From an uncultured Ruminococcus sp. (lineage in GTDB: Bacteria; Bacillota; Clostridia; Oscillospirales; Ruminococcaceae): a stretch of 6,527 nt of DNA. The stretch covers positions 1 through 6,527 of the forward strand of contig CAMNFW010000120.1 in assembly GCA_946537565.1 (NCBI GenBank), written 5' to 3'. The position numbers and the translations under genes are program-made. Positions 1 to 5,410 of the stretch are shown here, piece after piece. The notes below the pieces were generated by a model that saw only the letters and a list, made by a program, of their open reading frames with translations, did no database searches and was not told the DNA's origin. Each line of letters opens with the position of its first letter. The first letter of the stretch is position 1.

Positions 1-1716
1 GTTTACCAGATGACTCCTTCACAGGCTATGGCTGCAAAGATCCCTGTACTCAAGGGCGAAACTAATACCTGCTCACTTATGGGCTGGGGCTATAACCCGG
101 CTGTTTCAGAAAAAAATCCTTTCAAAGGCGCAATGCTCGCTGTTATTGAATCTATCGCCAAGGTTGTTGCTGCCGGCGGTACTTATAAAAAGTGCTGGCT
201 CACCTTCCAGGAGTATTTCGAGAGAACCCAGAATGATGCAAAACGCTGGGGCAAGCCTTTAGCTGCTCTTCTCGGCGCTTTCAAGGCTCAGATGGAACTG
301 AGCTGCGGCTCTATCGGCGGTAAGGACTCAATGTCTGGTACCTTTGAAAATATCGACGTTCCGCCTACACTCGTATCCTTCGCAGTTTCAACAGCTAAGG
401 CTGACAAGGTTATTTCTACTGAATTCAAAAATGCCGGAAATAATGTTATCTACCTCGAACCTGAATACAATGAGGACGGTCTGCCGGTATTCAGCAGCAT
501 AAAGAGCATTTTCGACAAGGTTGAGGATATAATCGCTTCCGGACGTGCAAAGTCTGTATGGACTATCGGCTGCGGCGGTGCTGCTGAAGGTATCGCTAAG
601 ATGTGCTTCGGAAATAAACTCGGCTTTGAGTTCACTTCACGCCTGACTCCTGAACAGCTCTACAAGCCTGTTTACGGTGCATTTATCATTGAGCTTTCAG
701 GTGAGCCTTCAGACGATGAGATCGTTATCGGAAAGACTATTTCTGAATATAAGATCCATACACTTAATTATACTGTCGCTCTTGATCAGGTTCAGAGAGT
801 CTGGGAAGGCAAGCTGGAACCAGTATTCCCTTGCAGAATCAGGACTACTGATGTTACCCCTGCTACCTATAGCTACACCAATACTGAAAAGCTCGCTTCA
901 AGCGTGAAGATCGCAAGACCTAAAGTTCTTATTCCTGTATTCCCCGGAACTAACTGTGAATACGATACTGCCCGTGCCTTCGAGAAAGCCGGCGCTGAAG
1001 CTGAAACTGTTGTTATCCGCAACCTCTCTGCCGCAGATATTGAGGAATCAGTTGACTACTTCGAGAAAATGATAAGAGAGTCTCAGATAATCATGATCCC
1101 TGGCGGTTTCAGCGGCGGTGACGAACCGGAAGGCAGCGGAAAATTCATCACTGCTTTCTTCCGCAATCCTAAGATCAAAGAAGCTGTTCATGATCTGCTG
1201 AAAAACCGTGACGGTCTGATGCTGGGTATCTGCAACGGTTTCCAGGCTCTTATCAAGCTTGGTCTCGTTCCATTCGGTGAAATAGTTGAAATGACAGACG
1301 ATTCCCCAACACTGACCTTTAATACAATTGCCCGTCACCAGTCAATGATGGTCAATACCCGCATTGCTTCAAATAAGAGCCCCTGGCTTTATGGTACTAA
1401 GGTCGGCGATATCCATTCTGTCCCGATTTCTCACGGCGAAGGCAGATTCGTTGCCCCTGCAAGCCTTATCCAGCAGCTGGCTAACAACGGTCAGATCGCT
1501 ACACAGTATGTGGATATCGAAGGCAATCCGACTATGGATATCCGCTATAACCCCAATACCTCCATTGATGCGATCGAGGGTATTACTTCGCCTGATGGCT
1601 GTGTCTTCGGAAAAATGGGTCACTCAGAACGTAAAGGCAGCTATATTTCCAAGAATGTTGACGGAAATAAAGACCAGATGATCTTTGAAAGCGGCGTAGC
1701 TTATTTCAGAGACTGA
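1..1716 (+). CDS. purL: Phosphoribosylformylglycinamidine (FGAM) synthase PurL, C-terminal part (5' end outside window)
   Basis: Cytoplasmic enzyme of de novo purine synthesis; it converts FGAR, ATP and glutamine to FGAM. The reading frame is open from base 1, so the gene enters from the left and the first ATG (base 10) is internal. Counting the codon at base 1 as residue 1, residues 1-300 are the second AIR-synthase-like half, with the PurL signature GGKDSMSG at 106-113. Residues about 308-571 are a class I glutamine amidotransferase domain starting at KVLIPVFPGTNCEYD. The nucleophile is Cys411 in GICNGFQ, and the His/Glu pair is His541 and Glu543 in MGHSER, so the glutaminase triad is complete. 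SHGEGRF near 480 is also conserved. Synthase and glutaminase on one chain indicate the large PurL form, usually about 1,200-1,300 residues, so somewhat more than half lies upstream (inference). The gene ends 9 nt before a terminator, so it is the last gene of its transcript. Confidence 0.96.
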   Translation, partial: VYQMTPSQAMAAKIPVLKGETNTCSLMGWGYNPAVSEKNPFKGAMLAVIESIAKVVAAGGTYKKCWLTFQEYFERTQNDAKRWGKPLAALLGAFKAQMELSCGSIGGKDSMSGTFENIDVPPTLVSFAVSTAKADKVISTEFKNAGNNVIYLEPEYNEDGLPVFSSIKSIFDKVEDIIASGRAKSVWTIGCGGAAEGIAKMCFGNKLGFEFTSRLTPEQLYKPVYGAFIIELSGEPSDDEIVIGKTISEYKIHTLNYTVALDQVQRVWEGKLEPVFPCRIRTTDVTPATYSYTNTEKLASSVKIARPKVLIPVFPGTNCEYDTARAFEKAGAEAETVVIRNLSAADIEESVDYFEKMIRESQIIMIPGGFSGGDEPEGSGKFITAFFRNPKIKEAVHDLLKNRDGLMLGICNGFQALIKLGLVPFGEIVEMTDDSPTLTFNTIARHQSMMVNTRIASNKSPWLYGTKVGDIHSVPISHGEGRFVAPASLIQQLANNGQIATQYVDIEGNPTMDIRYNPNTSIDAIEGITSPDGCVFGKMGHSERKGSYISKNVDGNKDQMIFESGVAYFRD

Positions 1717-1724
1717 TATTAAAC

Positions 1725-1762
1725 AAAAAACCGGAAGCGAATGAAATACTTCCGGTTTTTTT
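1725..1762. terminator. Bidirectional rho-independent terminator between purL and the metal-binding gene
   Basis: CCGGAAG (1731-1737) pairs with CTTCCGG (1749-1755) around an 11-nt loop. The stem is flanked by A6 at 1725-1730 and T-rich sequence at 1756-1762. The A-run and T-run can extend the stem and give a U-tract on either strand. The two genes converge on it, with stops at 1716 (+) and 1765 (-), so one hairpin probably ends both transcripts. Confidence 0.9.
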
Positions 1763-1764
1763 AT

Positions 1765-2022
1765 TCACTTTTTAAAAATTGAGGAGAATCCTTTCTTCTC
1801 GTATGGCTCACTTTCAGCGGAAACAGCATTATATCCGGCTTCTGTGATGACAGCCTTGACCTTTTCGGTATCCAGCTCAGACTTTGAAATTATCTCAGTT
1901 GTACCGCTTTCGTGAGATGAAGTTACCTTCTCCACATCGAAATTTTTCTCCACAGCCTTGTTAACATGAGCCTCACACATTTTGCACATCATGCCCTCGA
2001 CCTTAACAGTTGTTTTTATCAT
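1765..2022 (-). CDS. Small heavy-metal-associated (HMA) domain protein, CopZ-like
   Basis: An 85-residue cytosolic protein made of one HMA (ferredoxin-like) domain over residues 1-70 plus a short basic tail ending FKK. The metal loop is GMMCKMCEAH, with Cys13 and Cys16 as the CxxC ligands and extra Met at 11, 12 and 15, as in Cu(I)/heavy-metal chaperones and the N-terminal domains of P1B ATPases. The family normally hands copper to an exporting ATPase; none is in this window, so metal and partner are inferred. The start is supported by AAGGAGG (complement at 2031-2037), 8 nt upstream, and by a good promoter. It is a single-gene unit facing purL and divergent from the flavodoxin gene. The tail after residue 70 has no visible motif. 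Confidence 0.85.
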   Translation of the reverse strand: MIKTTVKVEGMMCKMCEAHVNKAVEKNFDVEKVTSSHESGTTEIISKSELDTEKVKAVITEAGYNAVSAESEPYEKKGFSSIFKK

Positions 2023-2063
2023 TTTACAGTCCTCCTTGTATGATCATATTATCTGATATAATA

Positions 2064-2092
2064 ATTGTATAATACCTCATGAAAAATGTCAA
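2064..2092 (-). promoter_or_regulatory. Sigma-A-type promoter of the HMA gene
   Basis: On the minus strand TTGACA (2087-2092) is followed by a 17-bp spacer and TACAAT (2064-2069). Predicted transcription start is near 2057, giving a leader of about 35 nt that contains the AAGGAGG site. No recognisable CsoR or CopY operator was seen, so metal control is not shown by sequence. Confidence 0.75.
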
Positions 2093-2126
2093 ACCATGTT
2101 GCCCCCAGTTAACACCGATATCATTT

Positions 2127-2175
2127 TAAAGCTCAGACATACAGCAATATCAGCCTGTGTCTGTTTGGAGCTTTA
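2127..2175. repeat. Interrupted 8+5+3 bp inverted repeat in the HMA-flavodoxin intergenic region
   Basis: TAAAGCTC (2127-2134) pairs with GAGCTTTA (2168-2175). Inside it AGACA (2135-2139) pairs with TGTCT (2158-2162), and CAG (2142-2144) with CTG (2155-2157), around a 10-nt loop. There is a TA bulge on the left arm and a GTTTG bulge on the right arm. It lies between the two divergent promoters and upstream of the flavodoxin -35, so it is not in either predicted transcript. No U-tract follows on either strand, so it is not a standard terminator. An operator, a small RNA or a decayed remnant are all possible. Confidence 0.5.
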
Positions 2176-2192
2176 TAAAAATCTGAAAGGAG

Positions 2193-2221
2193 TTGAATCA
2201 CATATATGGTATTGATATAAT
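2193..2221 (+). promoter_or_regulatory. Sigma-A-type promoter of the flavodoxin gene
   Basis: TTGAAT (2193-2198), a 17-bp spacer and a perfect TATAAT (2216-2221). Predicted start is near 2228, leaving a leader of roughly 70 nt before the ATG at 2302. The leader begins at, or a few bases before, the hairpin at 2231-2251. Confidence 0.75.
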
Positions 2222-2230
2222 ATATTTGTT

Positions 2231-2283
2231 ATAGCAAACTAACTTTGCTATTTATTTTTGATTTATAGTTAGTTTTTTCTAAC
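2231..2283 (+). promoter_or_regulatory. Flavodoxin leader with mutually exclusive hairpins (candidate attenuator)
   Basis: Three pairings compete. (A) ATAGCAAA (2231-2238) with TTTGCTAT (2244-2251), loop CTAAC, followed by the T-rich TTATTTTTG: a terminator-like hairpin. (B) AAACTAACT (2236-2244) with AGTTAGTTT (2267-2275), 9 bp, which destroys A. (C) GTTAG (2268-2272) with CTAAC (2279-2283), just ahead of the AAAGGA ribosome site (2286-2291), which destroys B. The sequences and complementarity are seen directly; regulation is an inference. No FMN (RFN) riboswitch, T-box or other known class was recognised. Confidence 0.45.
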
Positions 2284-2301
2284 GGAAAGGAATGTTTTTA
2301 A

Positions 2302-2724
2302 ATGAGTAAGATCGCTGTTGTTTTCTGGAGCCAGACCGGTAACACTGAGGCTATGGCTAATGCCGTTGCTGACGGTGCAAAGGGAAAAGGTGCTGAGGCT
2401 GAGCTTATCGCTGCTGCTGATTTCAGTGCAGATGATGCTGCTAACTATGACGCAATCGCATTCGGCTGCCCTGCTATGGGTGATGAGGTTCTGGAGGAAG
2501 ATGAATTCCAGCCTATGTGGGACGGTGTAAAATCCGCTCTCAGCGGCAAAAATATCGTTCTCTTCGGTTCTTACGGCTGGGGAGACGGTGAATGGATGAG
2601 AAACTGGGAGGAAGATGCTAAGGCTGCCGGAGCTGTTCTTGCTGCTGATGCTCTCACAGTTAACGAATCCCCTGACGATGATGCTATCGCTCAGTGCAAT
2701 GCACTCGGTGCAGCTCTCGTTTGA
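2302..2724 (+). CDS. Short-chain flavodoxin, clostridial type
   Basis: A 140-residue soluble FMN protein that carries one or two electrons and often replaces ferredoxin when iron is scarce. The phosphate loop is SQTGNTE (10-16). The isoalloxazine-contacting loops are CPAMGDE (56-62) and FGSYGWGDGEW (88-98); Met59-Gly60-Asp61 and Trp93 match Met56-Gly57-Asp58 and Trp90 of Clostridium beijerinckii flavodoxin, including the glycine whose peptide flips on reduction. Length is normal for the short-chain class (about 138). The start follows AAAGGA (2286-2291) with 10 nt spacing. The gene is monocistronic, with its own promoter and a strong downstream hairpin. The protein is very acidic and rich in GCT/GTT codons, consistent with high expression. 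The redox partner cannot be told from this window. Confidence 0.95.
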   Translation: MSKIAVVFWSQTGNTEAMANAVADGAKGKGAEAELIAAADFSADDAANYDAIAFGCPAMGDEVLEEDEFQPMWDGVKSALSGKNIVLFGSYGWGDGEWMRNWEEDAKAAGAVLAADALTVNESPDDDAIAQCNALGAALV

Positions 2725-2766
2725 TCTAAAATAAGAGTTCTCCTACATAGTTTTTCTTTTCACTGT

Positions 2767-2802
2767 AATAAGACCCTGAGTGATTTATCTCAGGGTCTTA
2801 TT
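2767..2802. terminator. Strong hairpin terminator between flavodoxin and serine acetyltransferase genes
   Basis: AATAAGACCCTGAG (2767-2780) pairs perfectly over 14 bp with CTCAGGGTCTTATT (2789-2802) around an 8-nt loop. A moderately T-rich tail (TGTTATTATATA) follows on the plus strand. It lies 42 nt past the flavodoxin stop. It is also 37 nt past the stop of the convergent serine acetyltransferase gene, but on that strand no U-run follows beyond the stem, so it is best supported as the flavodoxin terminator and may stop both. Confidence 0.82.
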
Positions 2803-2839
2803 TGTTATTATATACTTATAAGTTTTATTATACAAACTT

Positions 2840-3799
2840 TTATATAATATAAAACCATGTATCCGACTGCTCCAGCTCCGTTGTCTCGATAGGATTCTTT
2901 GGGTCATAATTGAAGCGCAGCTCAGGATTCTTTATGCTTACTCTTGCTCCTGCCGGTACAGATCTTGTTATAAACGCATTGCCGCCGATGACCACGTTCT
3001 TTCCGATGACTGTTTCTCCGCCAAGAATTGATGCTCCGGAATAGATCGTGACATTGTCTTCGATCGTAGGATGACGTTTCTTATTCTTAAGTATCTGTCC
3101 TCCTCTGGTGGACAACGCACCAAGTGTAACGCCCTGGTATATCTTAACATTGCTGCCAATGGAAGTAGTCTCACCAATAACAATTCCTGTTCCGTGGTCG
3201 ATGAAGAAATACTTTCCGATAGATGCGCCGGGGTGAATATCAATTCCGGTCTCGCTGTGAGCATACTCCGTCATTATTCTCGGTATCAGTGGAACTCCCA
3301 GCAAATGCAGCTCATGGGCGATTCTGTTTACAAGTATCGCAAAAAGTCCGGGATATGAGAATATTATCTCGTCCTTGTTGAATGCAGCAGGGTCGCCGTT
3401 AAAGGCAGCATCCACATCAGTCTCAATATATTCCCTTATCTTAGGGAGCTTTTTGATGAAGTCAAAGGTAAGCTCCTCAGATTTTTCAGTCAGCTTCTCG
3501 GTGCAGGCATTTTCATAATCCGGCAGATACCTCAGAACAATGGATATCTGCTTGCTGAGATTGAAGATAATATCCTCCAGCAGCATGGAAATATTATTCC
3601 TGACTGTATATATCTTGAACTGATGATTCTTGAAATATCCCGGATATATCACGTTTCTCAGCTGATAAATCATCTTGATTATCGCCTCCTTATCCGGATG
3701 CTCAAAGGTCTGTATCCTGTCGATCACTCTTTCCTGTTTATAATCGTTCAGCAGCATATCCACAAGGCCATGGATTTTTTCTTCATACTTATGAGCCAT
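2840..3799 (-). CDS. cysE: Serine O-acetyltransferase, long (EpsC-like) form
   Basis: Transfers acetyl from acetyl-CoA to L-serine to make O-acetylserine, the first step of cysteine synthesis. It has 319 residues. A helical N-terminal region (1-175) includes the family signature with D128 and D136-P-A. A left-handed beta-helix of hexapeptide repeats spans about 184-285. The catalytic pair is Asp187 (GIDIHP) and His202 (FIDHGTG), 15 apart as in E. coli CysE Asp143/His158. The CoA-side loop is long (ALSTRGGQ to KRHPTI, 228-246), and the usual G-x-PA motif after the helix is replaced by IKNPELRF, which I associate with the longer anaerobe subfamily. The chain ends in Ile319, as CysE proteins that dock into cysteine synthase do. 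The start follows AAGGAGG (complement at 3808-3814) with 8 nt spacing. It is a single-gene unit, divergent from the ACT-hydrolase operon. No cysteine T-box fits in its short leader. Confidence 0.93.
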   Translation of the reverse strand: MAHKYEEKIHGLVDMLLNDYKQERVIDRIQTFEHPDKEAIIKMIYQLRNVIYPGYFKNHQFKIYTVRNNISMLLEDIIFNLSKQISIVLRYLPDYENACTEKLTEKSEELTFDFIKKLPKIREYIETDVDAAFNGDPAAFNKDEIIFSYPGLFAILVNRIAHELHLLGVPLIPRIMTEYAHSETGIDIHPGASIGKYFFIDHGTGIVIGETTSIGSNVKIYQGVTLGALSTRGGQILKNKKRHPTIEDNVTIYSGASILGGETVIGKNVVIGGNAFITRSVPAGARVSIKNPELRFNYDPKNPIETTELEQSDTWFYII

Positions 3800-3840
3800 A
3801 TAATGCGCCTCCTTGTATACAATTCATATTGATATTATAT

Positions 3841-3869
3841 ATTATACCATTATATTCCCTGTTAGTCAA
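3841..3869 (-). promoter_or_regulatory. Sigma-A-type promoter of the serine acetyltransferase gene
   Basis: On the minus strand TTGACT (3864-3869), a 17-bp spacer and a perfect TATAAT (3841-3846). Predicted start is near 3834, leaving a leader of about 35 nt. That is too short for a T-box or S-box, so any control would act at the DNA level. Confidence 0.8.
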
Positions 3870-3897
3870 GTTTATTATCACCGCTCTACGGCACTTG
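3867..3897. promoter_or_regulatory. Divergent control region with inverted repeats between back-to-back -35 boxes
   Basis: The two -35 boxes (3864-3869 minus, 3895-3900 plus) are only 25 bp apart. CAAGT (3867-3871) and ACTTG (3893-3897) form an inverted repeat overlapping both boxes, and CCG-CTCTA-CGG (3881-3891) lies between them. Part of the outer symmetry follows simply from two opposed -35 boxes, so an operator role is only a possibility. Confidence 0.3.
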
Positions 3898-3923
3898 CAT
3901 TTTTCTCAGATTTATAGTATTAT
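3895..3923 (+). promoter_or_regulatory. Probable promoter of the ACT-MBL / radical SAM operon
   Basis: TTGCAT (3895-3900), a 17-bp spacer and TATTAT (3918-3923), weaker than the opposing serine acetyltransferase promoter. Predicted start is near 3930, inside or just ahead of a 7-bp hairpin (3928-3945) that reaches into the ribosome site. Confidence 0.6.
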
Positions 3924-3927
3924 ATTA

Positions 3928-3948
3928 TTAAAGAATAATCTTTAAGGA
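3928..3948 (+). promoter_or_regulatory. Ribosome binding site with overlapping palindrome; decides the ACT-MBL start
   Basis: AAGGA (3944-3948) lies 9 nt before the ATG at 3958 but directly abuts the in-frame TTG at 3949, so the ATG is the credible start. TTAAAGA (3928-3934) pairs with TCTTTAA (3939-3945) around ATAA, taking up the first two bases of the ribosome site. It is A/T-rich and weak, so a role in control is uncertain. Confidence 0.55.
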
Positions 3949-3957
3949 TTGATAAAT

Positions 3958-5400
3958 ATGAATAAAACCTTTGTCACTAAAATGCCAAACCATATCGGCG
4001 CTTTTCTCAAAGCCAGCAAATGCTTCGCCGCCCACGGAATTAATATTACAAGAGTAAGCTATAACAAGGCTGTTGACTCCCATATGCTTTTCATCGACGC
4101 TGAGGGAACTGCACAGCAGCTTGCTGAGGCTTCTGATGAGCTTTCTGCTATTGGCTACCTCCAATGTGATGACGAAAACAGAAGTGTTGTACTTCTCGAA
4201 TTCCAGCTCCGTGATGAACCAGGCAGCGTAACTGCGATCCTTGAACTGATAAGCGCCCACAGCTTCAATATCTCATACATCAGCTCCCAGGAAAATGGCA
4301 CCGAATTTCAGCTTTTTAAAATGGGACTTATCGTTGATAATCCCGACAGAATAAACGCTTTCATCGATGAAGCTAAAAAACTGTGCAGCGTCCGTGTCAT
4401 TGATTATAACCACGCTGATAAAATTTATGACAACAGCTTCTTCTATAATACCTTTGTCAGTGAACTCTCCTCGGCTATGGAAATTTCGCATGACGCTAAA
4501 AATGAACTTATGGTCAACACCAATCTTGCCATGCAGATTCTCGATGAATCCGGTGTTTCACCCTACCGCACCTTCGACAGCATCAGCCGTTTCTCAGAGC
4601 TGCTCGCTGAGTCAAGAGGAAAGAATTTTTCACCCCGCATTACATCCCACAAAATCACCGACAACACCTCTATCACCCTCATCGAACCTCCCTGCGGCAG
4701 CAATACTGCTATCATCTCCAGCAATGGCAAATACCTCTTCATTGACACCGGTTATGCCTGCTATAAAGACGAAATGCTCCCCATTATCAATAGCATCGTT
4801 CCGGATTTCGATAAGCTTGAAAAAAACGTATTCATCACTCATGCCGATGTTGACCACTGCGGACTTCTCCCTATTTTCGACCATATCTATGCAAGTGCAA
4901 AAAGCGCTGAGTGCCTGATCCTCGAAAGTAAAGGCGAAGACGGATTTCGTGAAAAAAATCCCCTCCACAAGCCCTATATCCGCATATGCAAAGTCCTTAC
5001 CTCCTACGGCATCATTGAACCAGATAAGCTCTGCATTGTAGGCAGCAGCCGAAATATCACACAGCCTGTCGAACAAACCGGTTTTTTTGATTTTGGTGAG
5101 CTTCATTTTGAACTGTATGAGGGCAAAGGCGGTCATCTTGCCGGAGAATCTGTGCTTATCGACTTCCAGCATCACATCGCCTTCACAGGCGATATATTCA
5201 TTAATATGAAGGATATGACAGCTCAGCAGGCTCAGTACAACCGCTATGCACCTATCCTGATGACCTCTGTGGATACTGACCGTGAGCTTTGCTCTGCCGA
5301 AAGAAACGCTCTCTTTCAGCGGCTTGGTGTGGGTACATGGCAATTATTCGGCGGTCACGGCGGAAAAAAAGTCTACACCGTAAGACCAGCTGAGCTTTAA
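3958..5400 (+). CDS. ACT-ACT-metallo-beta-lactamase-fold hydrolase fusion
   Basis: A 480-residue soluble protein. Two tandem ACT domains come first: about 1-70 (KMPNHIGAFL, AAHGINI) and about 76-150 (RDEPGSVTAIL, AHSFNISYIS). ACT domains usually bind amino acids or related small ligands and regulate an attached enzyme. A helical linker (about 155-225) leads to a metallo-beta-lactamase-fold domain (about 235-480). That domain has LFIDTG (260-265), the metal motif THADVDH with His295, Asp297, Asp299 and His300, then His393 (GGHLAGES), Asp412 (FTGD) and His467 (GGHGG). The metal site therefore looks complete, with Asp in place of the second His of the usual HxHxDH. The substrate is unknown; thioesterase-like or glyoxalase-II-like hydrolysis is only a fold-based guess. 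It is first in an operon with the radical SAM gene 10 nt downstream. The start is ATG 3958, not TTG 3949 (spacing to AAGGA). C-ending codons are common in its second half, unlike the T-ending style of purL and flavodoxin. Confidence 0.85.
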   Translation: MNKTFVTKMPNHIGAFLKASKCFAAHGINITRVSYNKAVDSHMLFIDAEGTAQQLAEASDELSAIGYLQCDDENRSVVLLEFQLRDEPGSVTAILELISAHSFNISYISSQENGTEFQLFKMGLIVDNPDRINAFIDEAKKLCSVRVIDYNHADKIYDNSFFYNTFVSELSSAMEISHDAKNELMVNTNLAMQILDESGVSPYRTFDSISRFSELLAESRGKNFSPRITSHKITDNTSITLIEPPCGSNTAIISSNGKYLFIDTGYACYKDEMLPIINSIVPDFDKLEKNVFITHADVDHCGLLPIFDHIYASAKSAECLILESKGEDGFREKNPLHKPYIRICKVLTSYGIIEPDKLCIVGSSRNITQPVEQTGFFDFGELHFELYEGKGGHLAGESVLIDFQHHIAFTGDIFINMKDMTAQQAQYNRYAPILMTSVDTDRELCSAERNALFQRLGVGTWQLFGGHGGKKVYTVRPAEL

Positions 5401-5410
5401 AGGCACCGCT

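Noticed and set aside
1048..1623. Antisense frames of 84-96 codons opposite purL
   Set aside because: They are shadows of the purL glutaminase domain, without start signals or motifs.
2206..2220. ATG at 2206 after AAAGGAG
   Set aside because: It would encode four residues, the spacing is long, and it lies inside the flavodoxin promoter spacer.
2228..2301. FMN riboswitch upstream of flavodoxin
   Set aside because: The leader is much too short and lacks the conserved RFN core; flavodoxin is also not a usual FMN-riboswitch target.
2292..2309. Five-codon leader frame (ATG 2292) overlapping the flavodoxin start
   Set aside because: Its ATG directly touches the ribosome site with no spacing and the frame stops just after the true start, so translation is unlikely.
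3800..3957. T-box or S-box riboswitch upstream of the serine acetyltransferase gene
   Set aside because: The predicted leader is only about 35 nt, with no T-box sequence, specifier loop or terminator hairpin.
4630..5343. 237-codon open frame on the minus strand
   Set aside because: It lies wholly opposite the metallo-beta-lactamase domain, whose motifs are all in the plus frame. Its length follows from the C-rich third positions of the real gene. It has no credible ribosome site or recognisable motif.
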